This document shows, in pieces, positions 25,033 through 33,951 of a stretch of DNA of 64,000 bases. How positions within the stretch are numbered: the stretch's first letter is position 1; each line of letters opens with the position of its first letter. The notes beneath the pieces are model-generated. The model ran no database searches and had not been told where the DNA came from. It saw only the letters and a list, made by a program, of their open reading frames with translations. Source of the DNA: JAJUJL01 sp041736465 (lineage in GTDB: Bacteria > Chloroflexota > Anaerolineae > Anaerolineales > UBA4823); the NCBI GenBank assembly GCA_041736465.1, contig JBGSTO010000195.1, forward strand, positions 1-64,000. The letters run 5' to 3'. Made by a program: the position numbers and the translations under genes.

Positions 25033-25713
25033 TCAGCCAATCGAGGTTGTATCTGACGCAAACAGGCCGCGCAGCTCATCTTTAGACTGATTATCCACCA
25101 CAGCCAAAACCTCATCTCCCGCTTCGAAATGTAGATCTCCTCGAGGGGTAACCACCTGCCCATTGCGAATGACGGCGGCAATGACACACGTAGCAGGTAG
25201 AGGTAGATCCTTCAACGGGATACCCAGTACTTTCGAGTGCGGCGGGAGCTTTTCTTCTACCAACGAGTACAGTCCCCGGCGAAGCTTAAGCAAGGTCATC
25301 ATATCGCCCATCGACATCTCCTCGAGGATCAGGCCAGACAAGATATCGGTCTGGTTCAGCCCGACATCCACGCCCATTTCAGGGGTAAATAACCAGGCGT
25401 TCTTGGGGTTGTTTACCCTGGCAATCGTGCGAGGAATATTGAATTCAAAGCGCGCCAGCGTAGTGATGACCAGATTAGCCTCATCATCCCCGGTCACAGC
25501 CGCCAGCACCTGCGCGGTTTGGATGCCGGCTGCCTCAAGTATGCTGGGTGAGCTTCCGTCGCCGAGAACAACTGTTTCCTTGGGTAATTCCACCAGCAAG
25601 CGTTCAACGATCTCCGGACGGCACTCGATGACTCTCACCTGATGCCCCTCATCGATCAGCCGCCGGGTGATCTGCGCGCCTGTTTTCCCACCGCCGATAA
25701 TAATGACTTTCAT
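25033..25713 (-). CDS. TrkA-family potassium uptake regulatory protein (second of a pair)
   Basis: 226 residues. N-terminal RCK/TrkA_N Rossmann domain with GGGKTG nucleotide-binding loop and the acidic IECRPE after the second strand. The C-terminal ~80 residues are a TrkA_C (RCK_C) domain (SKVLGIPLKDLPLPATCVI, EAGDEVLAVV). Such proteins gate K+ channels or Trk/Ktr transporters in response to NAD(H), ATP or c-di-AMP. It lies two bases after a paralogue, so the pair may form a hetero-oligomer. GGGAG precedes the ATG. Confidence 0.9.
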   Translation of the reverse strand: MKVIIIGGGKTGAQITRRLIDEGHQVRVIECRPEIVERLLVELPKETVVLGDGSSPSILEAAGIQTAQVLAAVTGDDEANLVITTLARFEFNIPRTIARVNNPKNAWLFTPEMGVDVGLNQTDILSGLILEEMSMGDMMTLLKLRRGLYSLVEEKLPPHSKVLGIPLKDLPLPATCVIAAVIRNGQVVTPRGDLHFEAGDEVLAVVDNQSKDELRGLFASDTTSIG

Positions 25714-25715
25714 GC

Positions 25716-26375
25716 TCAGCTCCCTTCGCCCAGACCTAACAATTCCTTAAACCGCTCCATGCCAGATGCCAGCACGGCGATGTGGAGCATATCACCGCGA
25801 TGGAACTCTGTTCCACTGAGAGGCATAAAAGCATGTCCCTGGCGGGTAATCGATATCACCTGTATTTCTCCGGGAATCGACAGATGTTTGACCATCTTCC
25901 CTGCCAGGTGGTAAGGCGCCTCGATAGATAAGAGAGAGATTTCTCCGCTGCCGAAGGTGATGATGGGATCGAGCTCTGAATGGGTCAGCAGCTCTCGGAT
26001 ACGCTCTGCCCCCCAGGTTGTAGATGAGATAGTCAGCAAGCCTAAACGTTGGTAAATCTCAGCCCGCCGGGGATCGTACAGGCGCGCCACCACTCTCGGA
26101 ACCTGGAAATAATTCCGGGCAATACGGGCAGCGATGATATTGGCATTATCCGAAGAGCTGGTAGCCGCGAAAGCATCGGCATCTTCGATACCGGCAGCCA
26201 CCAGCACGTCCCGGTCGAATCCCACGCCCAGGACTGTCTTGCCTTTGAAGCCCTTCCCCAACCGGGCCAGCGCCTGTGGGTCATAATCGATAACCGTAAC
26301 TTGATGAGCTTCGCGCAAAAGCAGAAAGCTAAGCTGCTCTCCCACTCGACCGCACCCCATGATAATTACTTTCAT
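25716..26375 (-). CDS. TrkA-family potassium uptake regulatory protein (first of a pair)
   Basis: 219 residues from the ATG at 26375, which has GGAGG five bases upstream. The Rossmann loop is GCGRVG and the acidic residue DYDPQ follows. The TrkA_C domain is at the end (LAGKMVKHLSIPGEIQVI, HRGDMLHIAVL). Architecture matches its neighbour, with clear divergence between the two. No TrkH/KtrB membrane subunit is in the window; the APC-type transporter 3 kb upstream is the nearest candidate partner. Confidence 0.9.
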   Translation of the reverse strand: MKVIIMGCGRVGEQLSFLLLREAHQVTVIDYDPQALARLGKGFKGKTVLGVGFDRDVLVAAGIEDADAFAATSSSDNANIIAARIARNYFQVPRVVARLYDPRRAEIYQRLGLLTISSTTWGAERIRELLTHSELDPIITFGSGEISLLSIEAPYHLAGKMVKHLSIPGEIQVISITRQGHAFMPLSGTEFHRGDMLHIAVLASGMERFKELLGLGEGS

Positions 26376-26411
26376 AATTGCCTCCACAGCCTGCTCCAAA
26401 GATTCTCAGCC

Positions 26412-29273
26412 CTACCCAGGGTGATTGTTTAACCGTTTGCGGACGATATTTTTTCTGATCCATTCCAGGCCGTATAAGATGCCTGGGAAAAACATCAGCC
26501 AAAGCCAGAAAATCGGCGGAAACGGTACGTGCTGAAATATATCGGCTAAGGGACGGACATAGATCAACAGCATGATAAGACCTATCTCTACCCCAACACC
26601 GGCCAATAGAAAACGGTTGCTAAGCCAGCCCAAGCTGCGACCCCGGTGCACCTCAGAGCGTACGGCAAAGGCATTGCCAACCTGAGCCATCACCACGCCC
26701 GCGTGGAAGATGGTAACCGCCGCGATTGAAGCCGGATAAGCCGGGTCTTGCTGCAATGCAGCCAGTACAGCCTGTATGTTCAACAGCCTTTCACCAGAGA
26801 ACAGCACCGGCAGGCTTTCACCGTAAATGATATGCACCAGGAAAAAACCGCTGAAAGCCAGGATGGCCTCGATCGGGCCAAGCCAGGCAAACGCCCGCAG
26901 CAGCAGCCCACGATCGATCAAGGGCTGGTTCCGCCGCCGGGGTGGACGGCGCATGATATCTGGTTCGGGTTTTTCAGTTCCCAATGCCAGCCCGGGCAGC
27001 ATATCGGTAATCAGGTCGATCGCCAGGATCTGGCGAACGGTAAGCGCCAGCGGTATGTTGATCAGGGCTGTAAGCAGGAAAGGCAGGACTTCGGGGACAT
27101 TGCTCGCGAAAATATAGGTCATGAATTTGCGTAAATTGTCGTAAACCGCGCGCCCTTCCTCAATGGCATTGACAATCGCGGCAAAATTATCGCTGACCAG
27201 GATCACGTCCGCCGCCTCCCTGGCGACATCGGTGCCCGCCAAACCCATGGCAATGCCAATATCCGCTTTTCTTAGCGCGGGGGCATCGTTGACACCATCC
27301 CCCGTGACAGCCACCACCTCTCCACGCGACTGAAAAGCCGATACCAGGCGCAGCTTGTGCTCGGGCGTCATGCGAGCATAGACCACTTCCTGATCCAATC
27401 GAGTCTGGAGTTCCTCGTCGCTCATCCCATCCAGTTCAGCGCCGGTGATGATGGATGTTTCATCACCATCCAGCATCCCGGTGCGTCGCGCCAGGGATTC
27501 AGCCGTCAACCCATAATCGCCTGTGATCATCACGATGCGGATGCCAGCCTGTTTGCAGATGCGGATAGCCTCAGCCACCTCGGGGCGAGCAGGGTCGAGC
27601 ATAGCCATCAGGCCAAGAAAAGTCAGGTCGCGTTCGACCCCGGCGGTTGTATAAGCGCCGGAGCGGGGCGGCAGGAAACGGCTGGCCAAAGCCAAAACCC
27701 GCAGCCCACGGCGCGCATAATCATCTTGTTGGCTCAGAATTTGTTCGCGCCAATGATTATCCAACTCGCAGATATCTTCTCCCACCAGAATCCGAGTACA
27801 CAATTCCAACACTTCGCGCGGAGCCCCTTTAACAAAAGCCACCACAGAGGCAGCACCCTGGATTTGGTCCGCACTGGTCCGCCAGTGTTGAAACCAGGAG
27901 AGTCCTGCCCCATCTTGAGAATGATGAACGGTGCTCATACGCTTGCGGCGCGCATCAAAAGGCAGCTCGTGAACGCGCGGAAGAACGCGGTTGAGAGCCT
28001 CGTTATCCACGCCGCCCTTTAATGCAGCCACACGTAACGCCGCTTCGGTTTGATCGCCAAGCGCTGTCCAGAGTGGATTATGCTTGCTCGGTGGGCTGAG
28101 GCGCGAATTGTTGCACAACAAGCCGGCGCTGAGCAAAAACTGCAAGGTGTCTCTTGTTGGCAGTGAGCGTACTTCAGAGAGGATATTCCCCTTGGGTTCA
28201 TACCCCACACCGGTCACCTGCCATCGCTGTCCACCAGCCCAAATTTCCTTGACGGTCATCTGGTTCTGCGTCAGGGTTCCGCTTTTGTCGGTGCAGATGG
28301 TCGATACGGTGCCCAGGGTTTCGAGAACCGATAATTTCTTGACCAGCACATTGCGTTGTGAAAGGCGCTGACCAGCCATCGCCAGGGTGAGCGTCATCGT
28401 AGCCGGCAGCCCCTCGGGCACCGCCGCGACAATAATCCCCAGGGCGAGCAGAAAAGCGGAATACAAATCCAGGCCGACCTCAAACGCCCCGACCACAAAT
28501 ACAGCCCCACCCAGTCCGAGCGCAATCAGGGAGATGACGCGTGTGGTGCGCAGCAGCTCGACTTGGATCGGGCTGGGCTCTTCACGTACGACCTGAGTCA
28601 GATGGGCGATGCGCCCAAACTGGCTGAGCATTCCGGTACCATATACCACTGCCCGTCCGGTGCCGGATACCACCGAGGTGCCGGCGAACACCAGATTTGG
28701 TCGCTCGATTTCGCTGATATCGTCACGAAAAGAAGCATCTGCCGTTTTGCGAGCCGGGCTGGCTTCGCCGGTGAGAACGGCATTGTTGGTGCGCAAACCA
28801 TACGCTTCCACGATACGCGCGTCAGCCGGGATATGATCGCCTTCAGCCAGGACAAGCACATCTCCCGGAACAAGCTGGCTGGCAGGGATATCTGCCTCGA
28901 CACCATCTCGAACCACATGCGCGTATACCGGCAGCAGGTTGCGCAAGGCCTGCATGGCCTGCTCGGTGCGGCGTTCGCGCCAGTAAGAAAAGCCCGAATT
29001 GACCAGCACCAGGATCCAGATCACGAAACCTAACACCGGTTCTCTCGCCAGAAAAGCGATCGCTCCGGCAGCCCACAGCATCCCGGCAAGCGGGTGTGCC
29101 GCGTGGATTAACAGTTTTTGCCAGCTTGCTTTGCCATCTTCTTTGGAAAGAACATTGCTGCCATACAGATTCTGGCGCGCAGCAGCTTCGCCAGAGGAGA
29201 GACCCTCCGGCGAAGTTGCTAGTGCACCATACACTTCCGCTGGACGCAGAGCGTGGGCGGAATAAGCGGGCAT
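26412..29273 (-). CDS. P2-type cation-transporting ATPase, calcium-pump-like
   Basis: 953 residues from the ATG at 29273. N-terminal cation ATPase domain, LTGEA in the actuator loop (TGES in most relatives), M4 motif AAVPEGLP, phosphorylation motif ICTDKSGTLTQ (Asp about residue 330), hinge TGDGVNDAPALRKADIG, and M6 segment AIDLITDMLPGLALG. PEGLP in M4 and the M6 acidic residues fit SERCA/PMCA-like Ca2+ or related pumps. About ten membrane helices are expected. It lies between trkA genes and a transporter gene in a cation-homeostasis run. Confidence 0.9.
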   Translation of the reverse strand: MPAYSAHALRPAEVYGALATSPEGLSSGEAAARQNLYGSNVLSKEDGKASWQKLLIHAAHPLAGMLWAAGAIAFLAREPVLGFVIWILVLVNSGFSYWRERRTEQAMQALRNLLPVYAHVVRDGVEADIPASQLVPGDVLVLAEGDHIPADARIVEAYGLRTNNAVLTGEASPARKTADASFRDDISEIERPNLVFAGTSVVSGTGRAVVYGTGMLSQFGRIAHLTQVVREEPSPIQVELLRTTRVISLIALGLGGAVFVVGAFEVGLDLYSAFLLALGIIVAAVPEGLPATMTLTLAMAGQRLSQRNVLVKKLSVLETLGTVSTICTDKSGTLTQNQMTVKEIWAGGQRWQVTGVGYEPKGNILSEVRSLPTRDTLQFLLSAGLLCNNSRLSPPSKHNPLWTALGDQTEAALRVAALKGGVDNEALNRVLPRVHELPFDARRKRMSTVHHSQDGAGLSWFQHWRTSADQIQGAASVVAFVKGAPREVLELCTRILVGEDICELDNHWREQILSQQDDYARRGLRVLALASRFLPPRSGAYTTAGVERDLTFLGLMAMLDPARPEVAEAIRICKQAGIRIVMITGDYGLTAESLARRTGMLDGDETSIITGAELDGMSDEELQTRLDQEVVYARMTPEHKLRLVSAFQSRGEVVAVTGDGVNDAPALRKADIGIAMGLAGTDVAREAADVILVSDNFAAIVNAIEEGRAVYDNLRKFMTYIFASNVPEVLPFLLTALINIPLALTVRQILAIDLITDMLPGLALGTEKPEPDIMRRPPRRRNQPLIDRGLLLRAFAWLGPIEAILAFSGFFLVHIIYGESLPVLFSGERLLNIQAVLAALQQDPAYPASIAAVTIFHAGVVMAQVGNAFAVRSEVHRGRSLGWLSNRFLLAGVGVEIGLIMLLIYVRPLADIFQHVPFPPIFWLWLMFFPGILYGLEWIRKNIVRKRLNNHPG

Positions 29274-29317
29274 CAATCTCGGATGATCTTCGGTCTTCTG
29301 CAGCTTGACAAATCCTA

Positions 29318-31147
29318 TCAGTCGGTACTCTGCTCGGTTACATTAGGAGCGCCGCCAAGATGTGGGACAATTTCCGCCTCTAAATGCTGTAATAGCAGCG
29401 AAGGGGCGTCAGGGTGATCGACGTGTATGGCTTCATCGTAATCACCTGCCGAGACCGGCACAGGCGTATAGCGCAGCGGTCTGCGCACACCGAGCAGCTC
29501 AAAGAACCGGCTTGTATAGATCGCAATGCGATTGATCAGCGAGTATCGATACTCCTGCATGCGCAAGGATTGCCACTCCACAATCGATGCCATTGCACCT
29601 TGCACCTTGGCCTTCTCGCGCACAATACGGTGGATTTGTCGTGGATCGCGATAACCGAGCGGCGAGATCAGCATGGCATGTGCGGCAAGTGCCAGCACAC
29701 TGAATGAGACCAGCGCTATCCAGCCGCCTTCATGCCACTTCCCAATCAGTTGTCCAAGAAATACAGAGCCAGAAAGACCAACCGCGAACGTAGCACCGGC
29801 AGCCCCCCACCGCCGGGCATGCCCGCTGTAATTCTTGAGGATATGTTGGCGTACTGCCAGACCCATTGCCGTAATAGGCATGAATACCCCTACCCCATAG
29901 AAAGGTACCGCTACCGTGGTCTGCCCACGTACGAGCAGCATGATCAGGACTGCCAGACCGAACGAGATCGTAACCGAACGCGTGAACGTACCCCGCGGGT
30001 CACGGTACACGATAATCTCTGGAATCTCGCCAATCGCCACATCGCGCCACTCGGTTGCCTGCGCGTCTTGCAAGGCCGTCATCGAAGCAGCCGCCAGCAT
30101 GAGCACTGCCAGGATCTGGTAAGTCCAGAAAAGTATGATGCCTCCGGGGATTTCGTTAAAGCCGATAAAAGCCAGGTTACCCACCAGCGTTCGACCTAAT
30201 GTGCCGTCAAATACGCCGAAGCGAATAGAGGACAGTGTTAGAAAAAGGGTCGTCAATCCGCCATAAAACAGGAAGGAAGTCTGCACGAACCGCCCGATCC
30301 CCGATTTACCGCTGTAGAACTTCCAGATCCCCATCAAGCGTGGGAAACGACGCTTGCCCCATTTCACAATATTTGCATCTTCATCCTTCATGAATTGGAT
30401 ACCATTCGACACTGCCTCCAATCCGGTAAGTGCAACCATGCCCTTCATCGAAGCGGTCAACATATGCATTAGGGCCTGCCCGAGTGAGGCAGCTTTGGGG
30501 ATCACCATTTCCGGTACAGGTGGCACGCCTTTGTAATGCGCAATGAGCAGGCCAATCCCCATCGTCAGAGTCATCATTATAAAGGCGCCGAGCAGGGTGA
30601 ATACTACCTTCGCTGATTCGCCTCGACCGCGTATGGTTAGATACCAGGTTCCTGTAGCTAATAAAGCTCCCAGAAGAAAGTGATAAACCCAGTTCTTACC
30701 ATACAAGCCGAGAATAGACAGCAGTTGGTCTCCGCCTGAGAGTGCTGAGACAACAATCGTGAGCACATAATCTTGGATCAGTGTGACAGCAACAATTAAG
30801 CTGATTGTAGGCCAGAGATAACGCATGGAGGCGGTGTACGAGCCGCCACCTTCATTGAACGGCCCCAAGGAGAACATGTACAGAGCGCCAAATACAAAGT
30901 TGGCAAAGGCGATGACAAGTACGGCAATATAAGCGTATTTTTGCAATCCGTAGGGATGCAGGGCGCTCATTAATTCGCCTGTGGCGTAATAGTACGATGT
31001 AAAGTAATCGACCCCAAACAACGCAACTGCCGCCAGCAGCCCGATCTGACCGGCGCCATGCACATGAGAGTCTTCTTCTCGCTCGCGCGGCGCGGCGCGA
31101 TAGGATATATAGAAGAATGCAACGATGAGAATGATGGATAACAGCAT
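29318..31147 (-). CDS. APC-superfamily transporter, possibly a KimA/KUP-like potassium importer
   Basis: 609 residues from the ATG at 31147. About twelve hydrophobic segments occupy residues 1-480, with VDYFTSYYYATGEL near the first helices and GPFNEGGGSYTASMRYLWP between later ones. The last ~110 residues are a soluble cytoplasmic tail. The order of helices and length fit APC-type transporters. Assignment to potassium is inferred from context (KdpDE, two TrkA proteins); an amino-acid permease remains possible. It begins inside the end of the next upstream gene region, four bases before its stop coordinate. Confidence 0.7.
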   Translation of the reverse strand: MLLSIILIVAFFYISYRAAPREREEDSHVHGAGQIGLLAAVALFGVDYFTSYYYATGELMSALHPYGLQKYAYIAVLVIAFANFVFGALYMFSLGPFNEGGGSYTASMRYLWPTISLIVAVTLIQDYVLTIVVSALSGGDQLLSILGLYGKNWVYHFLLGALLATGTWYLTIRGRGESAKVVFTLLGAFIMMTLTMGIGLLIAHYKGVPPVPEMVIPKAASLGQALMHMLTASMKGMVALTGLEAVSNGIQFMKDEDANIVKWGKRRFPRLMGIWKFYSGKSGIGRFVQTSFLFYGGLTTLFLTLSSIRFGVFDGTLGRTLVGNLAFIGFNEIPGGIILFWTYQILAVLMLAAASMTALQDAQATEWRDVAIGEIPEIIVYRDPRGTFTRSVTISFGLAVLIMLLVRGQTTVAVPFYGVGVFMPITAMGLAVRQHILKNYSGHARRWGAAGATFAVGLSGSVFLGQLIGKWHEGGWIALVSFSVLALAAHAMLISPLGYRDPRQIHRIVREKAKVQGAMASIVEWQSLRMQEYRYSLINRIAIYTSRFFELLGVRRPLRYTPVPVSAGDYDEAIHVDHPDAPSLLLQHLEAEIVPHLGGAPNVTEQSTD

Positions 31148-31151
31148 GGCT

Positions 31152-32339
31152 CTACCTTCTAGCAGTATTTTTCTTGTTAGCTGATTCTTCGAATGCGTCG
31201 ACCAGCAGGCGCAGTACGTCCGACAGGTGTTTGCGAGTTGAACGGTTAAGGCGGGTGTCTTGCTCGACTTTGACCAACTCTTTCCTGACAGCCAGCACGA
31301 CAAACGCGGGGACGAACATGATCCGGCCTGCCGGAATCACGTCGAAGTTGTGCGTCTTCATTTCCAGAGTCTGGTCATCGAAGTAGGGCAGGCTGAGGCT
31401 CAGACCACGGTTGAGGTCGTTAGCTGCTGCCCGGCGTTGAATTGTTGCGGTGATCTCGCGGGTTAGATAACGCGCCAGAGCCCGGCCTTGATTGACAAGC
31501 TGACCGAGCATGCCATAGCGTTTTTGCTGGTACTGCTCGTCGGCTGCCATGTAAGGAGCTAACGCAATCGCCGTATGCAGAATATTGACAAATCGCTGCA
31601 TCGCAGCCAGGTGCGCTTCAGCTTCGCTGGTGGATTTACCCAGCAGCCTGTCCTCGTTGTCGAAAGCCACCCATTGAGGCAGAAAGAACCGCCGGGCGGC
31701 TGGCACATACGGCACGATGAGCTCCCCCCTCCCGGTTTCCGTATCATCCCCTGTCTCTTCGGCGATCGCATCGCTTTGAGCCGTAATCGCAGACTCCAGC
31801 GCCCGATCATCGACCACCGGAATCGTAGGGATCTCTTCTCCCTCGGCTGCCTGGTAGCGCACCGAGCGGCCCGATGGAAGCAGGTCATACACCAGTGCAG
31901 TAGATATGGCGTACCGCAGCAGACCGGCTGCCGCAGCTACAGCGGCATTCGAGGCTGCCTCCAGCTCATCCAGGCGCTGGCGCAGGGCGACGCTCAGCCC
32001 GGTGCGCGTCAGCCGGTCCATCAGCCCGCCCACCAGCTGCTCGCGCTGCTCGGAAGGCACCGAAGTTTCCCGGCCTCCGCCAATCTTGATCACAACCCGA
32101 TCGGGCAGGGTAAAACGCGCCTGGGAGGCGGGTTGTATCAGAGCCTGGGAAAGGTTGCGCGCTTCTGCCTGTAAAAAGCGCTGAACAAGTGCCGGCTGTG
32201 TTCCAAGCAGTTGATTCCAGCGCTCGTATTCCTGAGCCAAGTAGCTGACCGGGTTTTCTCCGCCTCGGCTAGCAGGTTGTGCGTGGTTTGAATTTACGGC
32301 TGTATTCGTTTCGGGACTCATGTTTTTTAGCCAATCCAT
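31152..32339 (-). CDS. Conserved-looking hypothetical protein in the cation module
   Basis: 395 residues, no signal peptide and no convincing membrane helix. The protein has a long helical region (residues ~25-160), then a central stretch PVVDDRALESAITAQ and a beta-rich end (MKTHNFDVIPAGRIMFVPAFVV). Charged helices dominate. I recognise no family. Start ATG at 32339 overlaps the upstream gene by 13 bases; ATG at 32321 is an alternative. Position between KdpDE and a transporter suggests a regulatory or assembly role. Confidence 0.65.
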   Translation of the reverse strand: MDWLKNMSPETNTAVNSNHAQPASRGGENPVSYLAQEYERWNQLLGTQPALVQRFLQAEARNLSQALIQPASQARFTLPDRVVIKIGGGRETSVPSEQREQLVGGLMDRLTRTGLSVALRQRLDELEAASNAAVAAAAGLLRYAISTALVYDLLPSGRSVRYQAAEGEEIPTIPVVDDRALESAITAQSDAIAEETGDDTETGRGELIVPYVPAARRFFLPQWVAFDNEDRLLGKSTSEAEAHLAAMQRFVNILHTAIALAPYMAADEQYQQKRYGMLGQLVNQGRALARYLTREITATIQRRAAANDLNRGLSLSLPYFDDQTLEMKTHNFDVIPAGRIMFVPAFVVLAVRKELVKVEQDTRLNRSTRKHLSDVLRLLVDAFEESANKKNTARR

Positions 32340-33085
32340 TCATTAATTTTCCAAAGCAGGAAAAACTCGACGAAGATGGACAGGCAGAGCATAAAAGTCG
32401 AAGCCATGCCTGATGATGAGCGGTCGATTCCCACTTGCAGACCAAAGAAAGCGGCTATCAGCACAATCGATGCCACCCAGCCCTGAATTTCCTTGGCGCG
32501 CTGCTGTTGGTGGAGCGCCAGGCCAATCTTCACCCCTCTCATCGAGTACACCGGTATTTCCGCTGATTCGACCAGTAATTCACCCAGCGGTCTCCGCCTC
32601 AGAATTTGCTCAGCAACCCGGTGACCCTCCAGGCAAACCGCAAGATCCCCAGGGAGTTGGACCTCTTCAAATGCCTTAAGCCAGTTCCGATCCTCGCTAA
32701 CGATTGCCTGCGCCCGGACATCATTTCCAGAGGTCATAAAAGCCAGGTCATACAGCCGGCGGCGCTGGTATGCGCCCCACGGATCGCTCGGGGTAAGCGC
32801 CAGATACAAAACCTTCAGGCCCGAGCCAGCTGCTAACTGCCAGACCCTGCGTGCCAGAGCCTGGTCGTCCATTTCTCCGTCTGGAACGAACACAACTAAT
32901 CGCTGGGTGGGGATTGGCGGAATACGATCAGGAACCAGGATAGCATCTCCCGAGTGTGCAGCTTCTGGTCTCTTGAGAAGACCCGGTAAAAACGCCCGGG
33001 CGTCCACAATGGACCCAAGATAATCATCCCAGCCGTCAGAGACGCCCGGGGGAACAGCAGTGGTATGCAATGAGAGAGATTTCAT
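32327..33085 (-). CDS. Hypothetical protein with Rossmann-like domain and two C-terminal membrane helices
   Basis: 252 residues. Residues ~60-150 look like an alpha/beta domain (LVVFVPDGEMDDQALARRV, LKVLYLALTP, VCLEGHRVAEQIL) with the flavour of the universal stress domain of KdpD, but this is a weak resemblance. Two hydrophobic segments at the end (WVASIVLIAAFFGLQVGI, TFMLCLSIFVEFFLLW) anchor it. AAGGGAAG precedes the ATG. It is the gene just downstream of the kdpE terminator; no family is assigned. Confidence 0.6.
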   Translation of the reverse strand: MKSLSLHTTAVPPGVSDGWDDYLGSIVDARAFLPGLLKRPEAAHSGDAILVPDRIPPIPTQRLVVFVPDGEMDDQALARRVWQLAAGSGLKVLYLALTPSDPWGAYQRRRLYDLAFMTSGNDVRAQAIVSEDRNWLKAFEEVQLPGDLAVCLEGHRVAEQILRRRPLGELLVESAEIPVYSMRGVKIGLALHQQQRAKEIQGWVASIVLIAAFFGLQVGIDRSSSGMASTFMLCLSIFVEFFLLWKINEWIG

Positions 33086-33176
33086 GCGCTTCCCTTTCCG
33101 TTAGTTAAACCAACTTTATCAGCCCAAAATAAGGTGCCAATAAAGAATGCTTGGAAAAACGTAAAGGAAAAATAAA

Positions 33177-33197
33177 GAACCGCCTGGTAGGCGGTTC
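33177..33197 (-). terminator. Terminator of the kdpD-kdpE operon
   Basis: A perfect 9-bp stem (33177-33185 with 33189-33197) with loop GGT, followed on the minus strand by TTTATTTTTCC. It separates kdpE from the next minus-strand gene. Confidence 0.85.
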
Positions 33198-33255
33198 CGA
33201 ATACGAATCTTGTGTTCAGTTGTGGGGAAAACCCTGGTTTTTTTGCGCTTGAGGC

Positions 33256-33951
33256 CTACTCCACAGTCACAAACCGGTAGCCAATGCCTGGTTCACTGAT
33301 GAGGTAGTCTGGCTGTTTGGGGTTAGCTTCCAGCTTTTTCCGCAGCTGGCTCATAAATACGCGCAAATATTCGATATTGTCCCGGTATTCTGGCCCCCAC
33401 ACATTGACGAGCAGGTTCTGGTGAGTCAAGACCCGGTTGGCATGGCCCGCCAGATAAGCCAACAGCTTGAATTCCGTAGCAGTCAGTTTTACCTCGCTGC
33501 CCGCACGCGTGACAATATGCCGGGCGAGATCGATGCTGAGATCACCGGAGGCAATTACCGTATCCTGCCCGCTCTGGGACTTTGCCAGGTGGCGAAGGGC
33601 AACCCGAATGCGCGCCAGCAGCTCTTCGGTTCCAAATGGTTTGACCAGATAGTCATCGGCTCCCTTATCCAGGGCTTTTACTTTTGCAGATTCCTCATTG
33701 CGCACCGATAAGATGATGATCGGAACCTGGGTCCACTGCCGGAGCTGCTCACAAACCTGGATACCATCCATGTCTGGCAGCCCCAGATCCAGGACAATGA
33801 TGTCCGGCTGCTCGGCTGCAGCCAGGGCCAGCCCTTCCTCTCCATTGCGAGCGATACTGACCCGGTAGCGGTGGGCGGTCAGAATGGTGCGCAGAGCGCG
33901 CAAGATTTGTGGTTCGTCATCGATGACCAGGATGTGGGCGATGTTCGTCAT
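33256..33951 (-). CDS. kdpE: KdpE-like OmpR-family response regulator
   Basis: 231 residues from the ATG at 33951. Receiver: IDDEPQ, phosphoacceptor Asp55 in VLDLGLPDMDG, Lys in DYLVKPFG. The winged-helix DNA-binding domain ends in MSQLRKKLEANPKQPDY and PGIGYRF, closely following KdpE. It overlaps the KdpD gene by four bases (ATGA). KdpE normally activates kdpFABC, but those genes are not in the window; possible targets here are the downstream transporter genes. Confidence 0.85.
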   Translation of the reverse strand: MTNIAHILVIDDEPQILRALRTILTAHRYRVSIARNGEEGLALAAAEQPDIIVLDLGLPDMDGIQVCEQLRQWTQVPIIILSVRNEESAKVKALDKGADDYLVKPFGTEELLARIRVALRHLAKSQSGQDTVIASGDLSIDLARHIVTRAGSEVKLTATEFKLLAYLAGHANRVLTHQNLLVNVWGPEYRDNIEYLRVFMSQLRKKLEANPKQPDYLISEPGIGYRFVTVE

